From Clostridia bacterium (GTDB taxonomy: Bacteria; Bacillota; Clostridia; Peptostreptococcales; Anaerovoracaceae): 64,000 nt of DNA. Below, one piece after another: positions 37,101 to 46,947 of the stretch. A model generated the notes under the pieces. The model saw nothing but the letters and a program-made list of their open reading frames with translations. It made no database searches and was not told the origin of the DNA. The stretch covers positions 49,212 to 113,211 of the forward strand of contig CAJTER010000011.1 of the NCBI GenBank assembly GCA_910575405.1, read 5' to 3'. The translations under genes were made by a program, and so were the position numbers. The first letter of the stretch is position 1. The number at the start of each line of letters is the position of its first letter.

Positions 37101-37264
37101 GTAATTGGGCTTTTCTTCTGCTCCAGAGCTTCCATAAACTCATCATTTGTGCGAACGGTAACCCCGCTTCCCGCAGCTGATACCGGCTGCTGTACCGTGC
37201 CCAGCAAAACTGCCGCGGCCATCAAGATACATATGCCTTTTCGAATTACTTTTTTCATCTGCAC
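34145..37264 (-). CDS. Large secreted surface protein: beta-helix region, Cys-rich repeats, Pro-rich linker, Fn3-like end
   Basis: The 1039-residue protein has a signal peptide (about 1-30, cut after VSAAG), a beta-helix-like region (about 33-400) rich in short strands (LTIQN, LTISG), and a region near 430-570 without assignment. It continues with four repeats of about 30-38 residues of the type [16 protein letters not shown] (about 578-735), a Pro-rich linker ([19 protein letters not shown]), a fifth Cys repeat, and a C-terminal Fn3-like domain. No LPXTG or SLH anchor is seen. It is probably an adhesin or matrix protein of the gut type. The CxxC pairs could bind zinc or form disulfides. It is monocistronic, with a terminator following. 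Confidence 0.85.
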   Translation of the reverse strand: MQMKKVIRKGICILMAAAVLLGTVQQPVSAAGSGVTVRTNDEFMEALEQKKSPITVQGSIDGINNGAESSGRMRPVVIPGNTEIRGTAGSALSFWSPIQLEGDNVSFQNIKMTFASSDSMGSVPHREIYLAGHSLMLDNVNTYREGGGGTPGSLVGSEKELLPTVYAGGYSNTTIDNHASLTIQNSNDKTMFQAIYMGHDAGSDNSDDNVPYTGSAVLNLDEKVTVRDEVDTSVNSQAVINITGAEGRQANAKEFYGNENTTLTISGVSVGQITKAVDIETKATVEDVGNIVLKDKACLTPETEMFNNITLQSGACLDLNGVIDTAVDGNFTGESGSKARGILVLNQEGSLTISGTITGTTQFQTSSRLFPGTLLPDKSYIVAENGSGSEQSFVLAQEKIDQGYELIHENDAWTIQGTLLYRDIGSIEILSTPSNVDLTKIQYIDDETAPDESACFEMIWYDEDGQAFSSSEVLDGYNLFYEWGYVVCIRTDYWNSNSPDILAKTDWGPPITLLAPTAHPNKYYLVSKGEVNPGDYTFLFCSEIFDDKQGAATVADVKALEAAVKAEANVNFYNQTHTHDYQETITQEATCMTSGSKTTACTICGDVQKIETINDPENHSYQAAITKPATCTEKGIRTYTCSNCKKQYTEEIEATGLHSYQRTITKPSTCTEEGIRTYTCNCGDTYTRPIPATGHKEVIDPAVAPTETTEGKTEGKHCSVCNEILVAQETIPATGTPVTPPEKPDPDTPVTPPEEKPENPKPETPVTPPTTDPVIPPAVNPVPPIVTPPEEHEHAYKTAVTKEPTCTQEGIMAYACSCGDAYTEAIAPLGHKYEEECIPATLKKNGSIRQVCSVCSQAGDTTVIDRISKIVWNKTDFTYDGKAKTPSVTVKNSKGRKLKEGADYQVRYSKGRTNPGVYKAIIEFCGSYDGVGVETFTIRPKTTALKKLTGRSRGIQITWAKQAVQIDGYQLRYSTSGSGRNLTKLVSASKDASSKTISGLKGKAKYYVRIRTYKTVNVNGENQKLYSDWSAKKAVRTKR

Positions 37265-37547
37265 CTCTCACTTCTTCTGGTTGGGCCTCAGTGCCGGCCG
37301 TATTTTCCCATGCAGACGGCCCTGCCGCACTTTTCCTTCATACTCTACTCTCATTCTATATTCCAAGGCTCTGCAGCCCGGTTTTATCCCCGCTCCGAAG
37401 CAGTCCGATCATTGGCTTCATTCGCTAAAAAATACGGGCGTTAGGATATGATTATACCAAATCCGAATTTTCCCGTCTATAGGATTTTTTTGACTTTTCG
37501 GACGTATTTATGTCCTTTAGCCTGGAATAGATTATTTTCACAAATAC

Positions 37548-38246
37548 TCAGGAATTTGCTTTCTTTTGACGCTGAATCTGGCTCTGGGCTTCGAATATGT
37601 TCTGTATGATTCTTTCCTGGTCGTCTTCCGTCAGCTCTAGGAACTGGCAGCCGTATTCAAATTGCCCTTCTTCCTGTTCTACAGCCCGCAGCACCTGGCA
37701 ATACATGACGGACTCCGGTCTATCGTCTATCAGTTTGACTCTCAGTAAAAATTTATCCCCTTCATGATATTGGTACTCGGAGATGAGGCGGGCCCCGCCT
37801 ACGCTAATGTTCAGCATCTTGCAGGGTCGTTCTCCCATCATCAGTCCGCTGAACATGGTGATGCTGGCGTCGAGATCCGTGTCCAGGCGAAAAAACGCGC
37901 GGTCGTTTGCCACCCGCACGACGTTCAGCTCTTCAACATCCCATACGTGTCTGGCTCTGGGTCTGATGATGGCTTCCATGTAGACTGCTTTTCGGTCGTG
38001 GTCGCTGTATCCGCGGATTTTGGCGCGAAGAGGTTCTTCCTTGGAAAGTGTGCTTTCGGAATATTGATGCAGTTCCGCCTCTTTTCCTCGCAGACACTCC
38101 ATCTTTGCCACAAACAGCAGCTTTCCCTCCTGATCCGTTACCTCCACCCGCATGCCAGAATAAATTTCAGCTTCCAGGGTTTCGTCCTGCTCTTTATATG
38201 CGCGGGATGGCTGCTCCTTTTTTCCAAACAGGTTAAATACGCTCAT
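37548..38246 (-). CDS. PilZ domain protein (c-di-GMP receptor)
   Basis: The protein has a YcgR-like N-terminal domain (about 20-105) and a PilZ domain (about 110-225) with the c-di-GMP-binding pieces RAFFR and NISVGGARL (the N/DxSxxG motif). I start it at the ATG at 38246, 6 bases after AGGAGG; the longer frame from 38285 would overlap the upstream gene. It lies 10 bases after a REC-GGDEF cyclase gene, so maker and reader of c-di-GMP are encoded together. The first PilZ arginine pair is present only as R-AFF-R, so binding strength is uncertain. YcgR-like proteins act on flagella, pili or exopolysaccharide. Confidence 0.88.
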   Translation of the reverse strand: MSVFNLFGKKEQPSRAYKEQDETLEAEIYSGMRVEVTDQEGKLLFVAKMECLRGKEAELHQYSESTLSKEEPLRAKIRGYSDHDRKAVYMEAIIRPRARHVWDVEELNVVRVANDRAFFRLDTDLDASITMFSGLMMGERPCKMLNISVGGARLISEYQYHEGDKFLLRVKLIDDRPESVMYCQVLRAVEQEEGQFEYGCQFLELTEDDQERIIQNIFEAQSQIQRQKKANS

Positions 38247-38256
38247 CATGCACCTC

Positions 38257-39228
38257 CTAATCTGCCTTCTGTTTGAAGCTGTCACTATTTGCTCCGCTAC
38301 CAGAGACGTTTTCCTTTTCCCACAGCTGCTTCATTTTTTCATCTGCCCAAACGACCATATTGCGGCCGCTTTTTTTCGCGTCATAGAGCATAGTGTCCGC
38401 GATTTTCAGGTAAAAGTCATAGGAGCTTTCCCGTTCCGGAATGACAGTAACGCCTCCGATACTGACGGTAACCCATTCAGATGCGGAAGGATCGTGAGGG
38501 ATGTGGAGATCTTCGATTGCCTGGCGGATTTTTTTCAGATGTTCGAATACCTGAGTCGAGCTGCCGCCCAGGAGAAACGCCACAAACTCCTCGCCTCCAT
38601 ACCTGGCCAGAAAGTCCGTGCTGCGCTGCAGGTAGGAAGCCGCTGTCTGGGCTACAGCAGTGATTACTTTATCTCCTGCCGGGTGGCCAAAGGTGTCGTT
38701 ATATACTTTGAAGCGGTCAATATCAAACATACAGACCGAGAACGGCACCTGGAGCCGAATGGCTTCATTCCACTTTGTGATACTGTACTGCTCATACTTG
38801 CGCCTGTTGGCAATTCCCGTCAGCTGGTCGGTCATGGATTGCAGTTCCACCTGCCTGCGGTATTGATACAGTTTAACATGGGTGTTGACCCTTGCCTTGA
38901 CGATCAGTGGGTCAAAGGGCTTTGTAATATAGTCAACGGCTCCCAATATGAGGCCTCGCCGTTCGTTTTTTACATCAGAAAGGCTGGTGATCAAAATGAC
39001 CGGAAGACTCTGAGTAATGGTTTCTTCCTGCAACTTTTTCAGCAGGGTAAAGCCGTCCATTTTGGGCATCACTACATCCATCAGAATTAGTGAAAATTCT
39101 TCACTACCTGCGCGGCGCAGACCATCTTCTGCCGTATTGGAGACAGCAACCTCGTACTCATCTGCTAAAATATTTTTTAATTGAGCTGCTTGCACAGCAC
39201 TGTCATCAACAATCAATATTTTTTCCAT
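38257..39228 (-). CDS. Response regulator with GGDEF domain (diguanylate cyclase, PleD-like)
   Basis: The 323-residue protein has an N-terminal receiver domain (about 1-120; phosphoacceptor Asp in LILMDVVMPKMDG near 52, conserved Thr and Lys in ITSL and TKPFDP) and a C-terminal GGDEF domain (about 135-300) with the active-site GGEEF and the inhibitory RxxD site (RSTD) five residues before it. It should make c-di-GMP when phosphorylated. The cognate kinase is not adjacent. It is co-transcribed with the PilZ gene that follows. The ATG lies after AGGAGTG. Confidence 0.95.
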   Translation of the reverse strand: MEKILIVDDSAVQAAQLKNILADEYEVAVSNTAEDGLRRAGSEEFSLILMDVVMPKMDGFTLLKKLQEETITQSLPVILITSLSDVKNERRGLILGAVDYITKPFDPLIVKARVNTHVKLYQYRRQVELQSMTDQLTGIANRRKYEQYSITKWNEAIRLQVPFSVCMFDIDRFKVYNDTFGHPAGDKVITAVAQTAASYLQRSTDFLARYGGEEFVAFLLGGSSTQVFEHLKKIRQAIEDLHIPHDPSASEWVTVSIGGVTVIPERESSYDFYLKIADTMLYDAKKSGRNMVVWADEKMKQLWEKENVSGSGANSDSFKQKAD

Positions 39229-39338
39229 ATATACACTCCTTGCCTCGCTACTCCGATTGATTCTTCAACAACATGGTTTTTCTTCATACTCTATAGATTC
39301 TATATACCCTTATTTTTCTAATTTTAAATTGCAGCGTT

Positions 39339-41375
39339 TTACTTTACTTTTACTTTTTTGCTCAGACCTTTGGCCTGCAGGAGCTTTTTATATTCCTTTG
39401 CTTTTCCCTTTGGTACTTTGACGGAAGCTTTTGTCGGGATTCCCTTGAAGGCGTTTGCACCTACGGTTTTTTTAGTAAGCTTTGCCGTCTTGATGGTAAT
39501 GATTTTCAAATTTTTGCAGTTTGCAAAGGCGCCTTTTTGAATGATTCTGACTTTGGCAGGGATGGAAATGCTCTTCAGGCCTGTGCATTTATTGAACGCG
39601 TTTGTTCCAATGGTCTGGAGATTTGCGCCAAGGCGAACGCTCCTGATTTTGGTGTTGTTTTTGAAGGCATTGTCCGCAATTTTGGTCACCTGATATATTG
39701 TGCCACTGATTTTCACGGAAGACGAAATCACAAAGGACGTTTTGTTTTTGTTCACTGGCTTCTGGTAGGCGACGGTGCGGGAAGCGGCTTTGCTTCCTGT
39801 CTTTGTAACCTTGTAGAAGGCGTTGGTCTTCGTATCCCGAATTACGCTTCCCACTTTTACTGGAGCTGGGGAAGATGGCTTGTCCGCCGGAGGGTTTTCC
39901 GGATCTACAGGCTTTTCGGGCTCAGAAGGCTCCTCGGGCGCAGGTGTTGTCGGCTCTTCCGGAATTGTCGGTGTTTCAGGAGTTGTCGGGGGTTCCTGCT
40001 CCGGCGGCGCTGCGGCTCCCGGTATTGCCGCCTTCTTTATATAAGCTCTCTGGTGGGATGTAAGGTTAGGATCCTGCTGAACTGCATAGTACATGTGGGT
40101 TCCGTCAATTTTGAAGCCAAAGATATTGTCGGAAAGCCCTACCGTTTCCTGCGGCCTGTAAACTTCTGTTACCTTGCCACTGGCAAAGTCCATGCTGTAG
40201 ATTGCTTTTGATCCGTTAAAGAACAGCCTGTCCGGATCCGCCTGCAGGTAAGAAAAGACGCCCGGCCAGGTGCCGATACCATTTTTCCAGCTTCCCAGAT
40301 CATAAAGGGACGTACTGCCGCCTGTCAGCAGGTTTCGCGTTTTTATCAGCTTTTTCTGATTGCTGTCCGTATAATACCAGTATCCGTCTCTGTAAATCAA
40401 ACTGCTGGCCGAATTGCTCCAGCAAGTGTTTTCGTAGGATTTGTCGGACGCCCTCAGCTCCGTATCCCAGCCGTAATGCATCCTTCCTCTGCTTTGGATG
40501 GTGTCGTCACTGAGCAGGAAGTAGTCGTGGCGCGCTCTTCCGATGCAATCCCAGGTGGGATCATCCCAGGTTACATCCACATGGTAATAGTCGCCTCCCA
40601 GCTGCAAGATATTCCACGCATGGGCCATGGCGCTGCTGCTAGTCATATGGCAGGGGATTCCCAGCTGCTTCATGATATACTGATAGGCTTTTGCATAGCC
40701 GTCGCACACAGCCTGCTTCTCCGCCAGCGCCCCGGCAATGGAATGAGAGATCTCGGGCACATTGCCTCTATCCAAGTTTTCTTTATCGTATTCGCAATAT
40801 ACGGCGAGCCAGTCGTGAATGATCAACGCCTTTTCGTAGTCCTCCATACCTGCGGGAACCAGGGCTTTTGCCTCTGCCGCAGCAGCGCGAATTTGCCGGG
40901 AAGCCTCCTCCGCCTCTGCCCGGCTCATGGAATATACAGGTCTTACGGAAACGACGAGGCCGGTATTTGGATCATAGCTGTAGGGACAGCTTTCACTTAC
41001 CCAAAAGCATTCCTCATGGCTGTTGAGAACCTGAAAATACTGCTGGGCAAGGTCCCTCACCTGGATCTGGCAGTCCGTCAGGTCGATAACCGCCCGGTGC
41101 TCGCTCCACCCTTCGGTCAGAGTCTGCTCCAGCACTACCGAAGCAGAGGAAGCAGCCTTTGCAACGGCTGCGGCGTTCCCCTTTGATGGCTCCCCGCAAA
41201 GGCTCCGCAGGGGTTTGTAATAGCTGGAGTCATAACGGGTTTCCTCAGTCAGGGTAATGGTTTCTGATTTTAACTTTTCTGTATCTCCCGCAGCAGCGAA
41301 AGTATCTGCCGCCAGTCCGGTGTTCAGCAGCAGGGCCAGACTCAGCAGGAGCATTCCTTTACATATTCTTTTCAT
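39339..41375 (-). CDS. Secreted transglutaminase-like protein with C-terminal LRR_5 repeats
   Basis: The 678-residue protein has a signal peptide (about 1-28), a transglutaminase-like domain (about 180-290) with the catalytic Cys in KAVCDGYAKAYQ, His in HAWNILQ and Asp in VDVTWDDP, then a beta-propeller-like region (about 320-450), a Pro/Glu-rich linker (TPETPTIPEEPTTP), and a BspA-type leucine-rich module (about 545-678) with NAFKNNTKIRSVRLG and NAFNKCTGLKSISI. It probably acts at the cell surface, cross-linking or cutting peptides. The LRR module closely matches the short ORF at 57507-58013. Length and motifs look intact. Confidence 0.9.
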   Translation of the reverse strand: MKRICKGMLLLSLALLLNTGLAADTFAAAGDTEKLKSETITLTEETRYDSSYYKPLRSLCGEPSKGNAAAVAKAASSASVVLEQTLTEGWSEHRAVIDLTDCQIQVRDLAQQYFQVLNSHEECFWVSESCPYSYDPNTGLVVSVRPVYSMSRAEAEEASRQIRAAAAEAKALVPAGMEDYEKALIIHDWLAVYCEYDKENLDRGNVPEISHSIAGALAEKQAVCDGYAKAYQYIMKQLGIPCHMTSSSAMAHAWNILQLGGDYYHVDVTWDDPTWDCIGRARHDYFLLSDDTIQSRGRMHYGWDTELRASDKSYENTCWSNSASSLIYRDGYWYYTDSNQKKLIKTRNLLTGGSTSLYDLGSWKNGIGTWPGVFSYLQADPDRLFFNGSKAIYSMDFASGKVTEVYRPQETVGLSDNIFGFKIDGTHMYYAVQQDPNLTSHQRAYIKKAAIPGAAAPPEQEPPTTPETPTIPEEPTTPAPEEPSEPEKPVDPENPPADKPSSPAPVKVGSVIRDTKTNAFYKVTKTGSKAASRTVAYQKPVNKNKTSFVISSSVKISGTIYQVTKIADNAFKNNTKIRSVRLGANLQTIGTNAFNKCTGLKSISIPAKVRIIQKGAFANCKNLKIITIKTAKLTKKTVGANAFKGIPTKASVKVPKGKAKEYKKLLQAKGLSKKVKVK

Positions 41376-41440
41376 AGTGATCGATTCTCCTTTTATTTTG
41401 TGCCAGTGTTCGCGCCATTTTCGCTTCGGCGGGTCGCACG

Positions 41441-42826
41441 CTACAAAATATCCCCATAAGCTACCAGGGTCACATTGCCCATGGCCGTTGCCGCATCAAT
41501 ACAGCCGCTGGTAAAGCCTGTTTTGGCAAACAGGTACAGGTGGATATCCTGGTAGTGAAACATCTGACTTCTCTTTTCCAGCTTTTGCAGAACGCCCAGA
41601 TCCACCTTTTCATTTGTCCATTTGCACTCGCCAAAAAGGGCTGTGTGTTTGTCCTGTACACCCATCAGATCGATTTCCGTCTGGCTGCGGGAATCGGGAT
41701 CCGTGCCCCACCAGCGTCCAATCTCCGGGAAGGTTACCGGGCATTCTCCATCCAGCAGAAGCTGCCAGAGATACTGACCGCAGATTTCCTCAAAAATCTT
41801 CCCCATATACTCCGGCAGCAGCGGCTCGATCCGCCTGTAAGCAAGCTCCGCAGCGCCCCTGGCAATAATTGAGGCATTCTCCGGCACAACCCGGTACCAA
41901 AAGCGGAACATGTTGTCGCTGATAGCGTAAATGGACTTTCTCGAAGCCTTTTCCCCATAAGGGGTTTTCTTCTGAATCAGCCCCAGCTCTGTCAGATTTT
42001 TCAGGTAAGCCGCACAAACGCTGGTGTCCTCCCCTATCCTTGCCGCAATTTCGGCCATACGGGACGCTCCAGCCGCAATCGCTGTAATAATCGCATTGTA
42101 AAGGGCCGGCTCCCGCACCTCCTGCTTTAGCAGATTTTCCGGCTCTTCAAAGAGGGAAGAGGTAGGGTTGAGGAAGGTCTTCTTAATGTTTTCTTCCACA
42201 CTCAGTCTGTCATCCATCTGCAGCAGATACTGGGGTGTCCCCCCTGCAATTCCGTAGATCAGGGCTTTGTCTTCGTCGGAAAATCCTTCAAAGCACCGGC
42301 AGGCATCGGCAAAGCCAAAGGGCAGCAGCTTCATCTGGGCGGTTCTCCTGCCATACAGTGGAGCCTTGTAAGCCAGCACGTGATCTTCCATATAGGACAT
42401 GGACGACCCACAGAGAATCAGCATCAGCCTGCTGCGATCCTTGTATTGATCGATGAGAAGCTGCAGGGTGGAAGCGAGACTTTTGGAAGCTCTGGCCACA
42501 TAAGGATACTCATCGATGGCCAGCACGATCCGCTCCTTTTGCGCCAGCTTAAATACGTGCTCCAGCGCTGCCTGAAGGGATAGAAAGGATGTTTCCATCT
42601 ACATGCCCGTCTCGTATTCCATGATCGTTCTGCTGAGATTTTCAAGGTTCTGTTTGGCATTACTCTCTACGCCCATAAAGTAAATGGCCTTTTTGCCTTC
42701 GATAAACTGGTTGATAAGCGCTGTTTTTCCCACACGCCGACGTCCGTAAATAACCGAAAATTCGAACCGATCCGATGCGTACAGCTGGTCCAGGGAAGCC
42801 AGCTCACGTTCTCTACCTACAAACAT
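41441..42826 (-). pseudogene. DUF234-type AAA ATPase interrupted by one in-frame TAG
   Basis: The frame is continuous from 42826 to 41441 except for a TAG at 42599-42601, directly followed by ATG. The first part (MFVGRERELASLDQLY) holds the P-loop GRRRVGKTALINQF. The second has Walker B VLAIDEYPYV, sensor LILCGSSMSYME, a winged helix and the C-terminal DUF234 nuclease-like end (FGECKW). All other parts look intact. This is an archaeal-type ATPase family often found in anaerobes, of uncertain role. A single point mutation would restore it, so it is a young pseudogene, a sequencing error, or a read-through gene. A second member, also broken, lies at 46948-48338. Confidence 0.85.
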
Positions 42827-42954
42827 AATCTCCCTCTCCTTCTTTCTCTGCCTTAACTATATCATCCTCTCTTTTTTTAGTCAATTACGATTTAGTAATT
42901 TACACCTTACTGTAGTACTAACCACTTGGGAATCGTTTCGCCCATCGTACAACC

Positions 42955-42983
42955 AAAAAGGAACCGGATTCCCCCGGTTCCTC
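42955..42983 (-). terminator. Terminator of the rpsF-ssb-rpsR operon
   Basis: On the minus strand GGAACCGGGGGAATCCGGTTCC folds to a strong hairpin and is followed by TTTTTGG. It lies 23 bases after the rpsR stop codon. Confidence 0.9.
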
Positions 42984-43005
42984 TTATTCTTCTGCTGTGT
43001 ACAGA

Positions 43006-43236
43006 TTAGTCTGCTGTGTATGGCAGCAGTGCAACGATTCTTGCTCTCTTGATGGCCTTTGTCACTTCTCTCTGGTGGATTGCGCAAGTTCCGGTGATTC
43101 TCTTTGGAAGAATCTTACCTCTTTCCGTTACATACTTTTTCAGTTTTTCAACGTCTTTGTAATCTATGGTTTCTGTCTTATCTGCACAGAACTGGCATAC
43201 TTTTTTTCTTCTCATGCCGCCGCGTCTTCTTTCCAT
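43006..43236 (-). CDS. rpsR: 30S ribosomal protein S18 (zinc-type)
   Basis: The 76-residue protein has the S18 core with [20 protein letters not shown], and the N-terminal CQFC plus later Cys and His suggest the zinc-binding form. S18 pairs with S6 on the platform of the 30S subunit. The ATG follows AAAGGAGATTACGTC. It is the last gene of the operon and is followed by a strong terminator. Confidence 0.98.
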   Translation of the reverse strand: MERRRGGMRRKKVCQFCADKTETIDYKDVEKLKKYVTERGKILPKRITGTCAIHQREVTKAIKRARIVALLPYTAD

Positions 43237-43339
43237 GACGTAATCTCCTTTCTTTTCTACTATGAAGCTCCTGCCTCTGGCTGTAAAGCTTCACGTATCT
43301 GCAGCCCGGGGTTCTTCCCCCCGCAAACAGTACAGTCTT

Positions 43340-43762
43340 TTAGAACGGGATGTCCTCATCTTCGATGGCCTGGAACCCATCTGGAATTCCCATGTCATCC
43401 TTTGGTGAAGGCTGAGCTGCCGGCCGCTCGCTGCGGTCGTTTCTGTCACCCCAGTCCAGAAATTCTACGTTATTGGCAACGACTTCCGTGGTGTAGACTT
43501 TGACGCCATCCTTGTTGGTATAGCTTCCAGTCTGGATTCTTCCCTGTACACCGACCAGCCTGCCTTTTCCTAAAAACCGTTCGCAGTTTTCCGCCTGCTT
43601 TCCGAATACTACGATATTTGGAAAATCCGTCTGCTTTTCGCCGCCGTTTCTTACCGGACGGTCGATGGCAATGCTGAATCTGGCCACAGCCATCTGGGTT
43701 CCGGAAGTGTATCTTACTTCAGGGTCTCTGGTCAATCTGCCAATCAGTACTACATTATTCAT
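43340..43762 (-). CDS. ssb: Single-stranded DNA-binding protein
   Basis: The 140-residue protein has the OB fold starting MNNVVLIGRLTRDPEVRYTS and the acidic tip EDEDIPF that binds partner proteins. It protects single-stranded DNA in replication, repair and recombination. Placement between rpsF and rpsR is the classic bacterial arrangement. Length normal. Confidence 0.98.
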   Translation of the reverse strand: MNNVVLIGRLTRDPEVRYTSGTQMAVARFSIAIDRPVRNGGEKQTDFPNIVVFGKQAENCERFLGKGRLVGVQGRIQTGSYTNKDGVKVYTTEVVANNVEFLDWGDRNDRSERPAAQPSPKDDMGIPDGFQAIEDEDIPF

Positions 43763-43774
43763 ACCTGCACCCCT

Positions 43775-44062
43775 TTATTTTTCATCATTGTTGATGATCA
43801 TGTGTCTCATTACGTTGTCTGAGATCTTGAGTCTTCTGTCTAATTCTTTAGGCAGATTCGGGCTTGCTTTGAATTCGATCACAACATAGTATCCGTCGTT
43901 TTTCTTCTGGATCGGGTATGCAAGCTTTTTCATTCCCCATACATCAACCTTGGAAACTTCGCCGTCGGCATTGATGATCTGCTGAACAGCTTCAACTGTC
44001 GCTTCTTTCTTATCATCTTCCAGCATTGGGTCAATAATGAACATAACCTCATAATTTGTCAT
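43775..44062 (-). CDS. rpsF: 30S ribosomal protein S6
   Basis: The protein starts at the ATG at 44062 (MTNYEVMFIIDPMLEDDKKE), 8 bases after GGGAGG, giving 95 residues, normal for S6. A longer frame reaching 44155 runs through the leader hairpin and is not credible. S6 binds S18 in the 30S platform. First gene of rpsF-ssb-rpsR, 12 bases before ssb. Confidence 0.98.
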   Translation of the reverse strand: MTNYEVMFIIDPMLEDDKKEATVEAVQQIINADGEVSKVDVWGMKKLAYPIQKKNDGYYVVIEFKASPNLPKELDRRLKISDNVMRHMIINNDEK

Positions 44063-44091
44063 TTGTTTCACCTCCCTATGGACTAAATGGC

Positions 44092-44111
44092 GCCTGCACC
44101 GTTTTGCAGGC
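44092..44111 (-). promoter_or_regulatory. Hairpin in the rpsF leader
   Basis: GCCTGCA and TGCAGGC form a perfect 7-bp stem with a 6-base loop, 30 bases upstream of the rpsF start. Many bacteria have an S6:S18-binding leader RNA here for feedback control. The position fits, but I cannot confirm the conserved CCG bulge of that motif. Confidence 0.4.
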
Positions 44112-44309
44112 ACAGAGAATGTACTGGAAAAAACCAATACTTTTCTATTATACATGATTTTTTTAGGAATGCAAGAGAAAAGTAAAATTTTTCACTTCGG
44201 AATATCCTGATATTACCAGTTCAAATTATGGACAAATCCGCTGAAATATGCTAGACTGTGGTTACCTTTTGTCAAGGATTAATAACGTCTTTAGCGGAGG
44301 CCGCTGACC

Positions 44310-46676
44310 ATGAATAATCGAGGAATACGGTTGACAATTACATTAGCGCTGCTGCTCTTGGCCCTGGGCTTGGGGACCTGGCTGTTTATCAACGAGATCG
44401 CCGATCAGTTTCGGACAAATTCGATCCGCACCATTACGGAAAGCACCCGGCAAGGAGCCAATGCTCTGAACCTTCAGTTTGAAGCGGATCTCCGCGAGCT
44501 CAATGCCATTGGAGAAAATCTGGCAAAGGCCAATTCCAATCAGCTGCAGCATTTTGGGCTATGGGATATGCTGGGCATCTATAATATCGTGGATCCGGGC
44601 GTCATGCTGCATCATCACAGTGAAAAGCGCAGCGCTGAATTTGGAAAGCCGGACACAGCCGCCTGCCGCCAATTGCAAGGATCTTCCCGGGAACAGGGTA
44701 TTCTGGACACCCACTTCAATACGGTAACTGGGGAAAGCGTCTTTGATCTGTTCCTTCGTATCTCCCTGGCCGATGGCATGGAATCGTTTTTGCTGAAGGA
44801 ATATCATGCAGCAGAGGTTGCCGAATAGTTTACGCTCTCCTTTTATGATAATGTCGGTTTTTCTTACCTTGTAAACCGCAGCGGCGATATCATGGTTCGT
44901 TCCAGCCACAAAAACAGCAACAAAACGGATTCCAATCTATTTGATATGATTTCTTCGGAAGAAAATGAGCCGCGCACAATACGTTCGTTCCGCGATAATA
45001 TTCGCCAGCTGAAATCCGGTTGGGCGGCCTTTTCATGCGAGGGAGACAGCACCATTTTCTGTTACGAGCCTCTCCGTGCGGATTCCAATTGGCTGCTGGT
45101 TTCCGTTGTGCCGGAAAATGTTATCGTGGATCAAACCAACGAGGTTCTTTTGAAGGCCATTCTCTTTTCCGGAATGTTTATTCTCGCCATTTTGATCGTT
45201 GTAACTTACTTTTATGTAGCAAAGCAGCGGCAAAACAAACAGCATACCGCTCAGCTGGAACAGGCGCTGGAAGCTGCCGATGCGGCGAGCAGGGCAAAGG
45301 GCCGTTTTCTGATGAATATGTCCCACGATATCCGAACCCCTCTCAACGCAATTTTGGGAATGACGATGATTGCACAGGAGTATCTATCCCATCAGGCGCG
45401 GGTAACGGACTGTCTGCAAAAAATAGAAGTATCCGGGACTCAGCTTCTCACGCTGATAAACGATGTTCTGGATATGTCGGAAATTGAAAACGGCACTATG
45501 GTGCTCAAGGAAGAACCGGTTCAGCTGGCACGGCTGGTCACCGATACTGCGGAGCTGATGCGGAGCCAGGCTAGAGCCTGCAAAGCGGATTTAAGTCTGG
45601 AATTGCTGCCCATCCATCTGCACAATGAAACGGTGATGGGGGATCCGGATCGTATCCGGCAAGTGCTCATCAACATTATCAGTAACGCAATTAAATATTC
45701 TCCAGATGGCGGTCATATCACCCTGGAGCTGACGCAGGCGAAAGTATCTACAGATGGAACTGCTGGAACTGCGGCAGGCGCTGCTTCGAAAAATGTGTTC
45801 CCGGCGGATGGGGCTGTGGATCAGAGCCCGAAAGGCCTTGGCGTGTATCGTCTTCGCTGCACAGATACGGGGATCGGCATGAGTCCTGAATTTCTTGAAA
45901 GAATGTTCCTGCCCTTTGAGCGGGATAAGGATACTACCAACAGTAAGGTCGCCGGGGCAGGCGTAGGCCTTACCATAACCAAAAGCCTGCTGGAGCTGAT
46001 GGGCGGAACCATCCAGGCGGAAAGCGAGCCGGGGAAAGGCTCCACCTTCCGGGTAGAGCTCCCCCTCAGGCTCCCCGAACGTGCAGATGCTTTGGATGGC
46101 TCGGGAGGGGCTATAGCGGCTGCCGGTAAAGAGCCTGGAAAAGGAAATGCTCCGGAAACTCAGTTTGGGGATAGGTCAGATGCAGCAGGTGAGGCAGAGG
46201 CAGCCGATACAGCGGCGGGCGCTGCGGCATATTCCGAATCCGATCCCGCAGCGCCTCAGGTGTCTGCGGCAGAAGAGCAGGGCGAGCCCGATTACTCCCA
46301 CAGACGCATCCTCCTGGTGGAGGACAACGAGCTGAATATGGAAATCGCCGAAGAGATGATCGGCATCCTGGAAGCCCAAGTCGAAAAGGCCTTTGATGGG
46401 CAGGAGGCGGTGGACATGTTTTGCTCTAGCCCATGTGGCTATTATGATCTGATTTTTATGGATATTCAGATGCCCGTTATGAACGGCTATGACGCTACCC
46501 GCCAGATCCGGGCAACCGACCGGGAGGATGCGGCAACCATTCCGATTTTCGCTATGTCGGCCAATGCCTTTGCGGAGGACGTGGAGAATTCTCTGGCCTC
46601 CGGCATGAATGGACATATTGCAAAGCCAATTGATCTGGATCCCATTGAAAAGGTTTTCCGGGAGTATTTTTTGTAG
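44310..46676 (+). pseudogene. Hybrid sensor histidine kinase/response regulator interrupted by one in-frame TAG
   Basis: The frame from ATG 44310 to TAG 46676 is continuous except for a TAG at 44826-44828 (after HAAEVAE). The N-terminal part has a membrane helix (about 7-27) and an extracytoplasmic sensor. After the stop the sensor goes on (FTLSFYDNVGFSYLVNRSG), then come a second membrane helix (KAILFSGMFILAILIVVTYF), HisKA (NMSHDIRTPLN), HATPase_c, a low-complexity Gly/Ala/Glu linker and a receiver domain (LVEDNELNMEIAEEM, MDIQMPVMNG). TAG could come from CAG (Gln) by one change. Either a recent nonsense mutation or read-through; a shorter kinase could start at 44892 but would lack the first membrane helix. 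Confidence 0.85.
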
Positions 46677-46947
46677 GGCGCCTGCGGGTTTGGCGGGAAC
46701 GAACCAGACCTTTCAGGTTTATCAGAGGGCATTTTACGAAGCTGTTGGTCATTTTTGGTCAAAGTGACCGATTTGTTGTATAAAAAGTGTGGTCTGCAGG
46801 CATCGCCATTGGACGATATAAAACCTTTTTTGCTGTTTTGCGAAAATACGGCGGCTGGAATGGGCTTTTTTTGTACAACAATTGGAAAACGAAAAGCGGT
46901 TGTGGATAATTGGTTTGTTGCAGAAGAGCAGCTATCGGCCGATTCTG

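Noticed and set aside
38248..39090. 280-residue plus-strand frame
   Set aside because: It is antisense to the clear REC-GGDEF gene and has no recognisable domain.
42599..44828. General recoding of TAG as an amino acid
   Set aside because: Many intact genes here (chemotaxis receptor, MerR, subtilisin, amidohydrolase, small XRE) end in TAG, so TAG is a normal stop; recent mutation is the simpler explanation.
46747..46763. CtsR-like operator (GGTCATT, 3 bases, GGTCAAA)
   Set aside because: No clp, ctsR or other stress gene follows; the match is imperfect and in a gene-poor gap.
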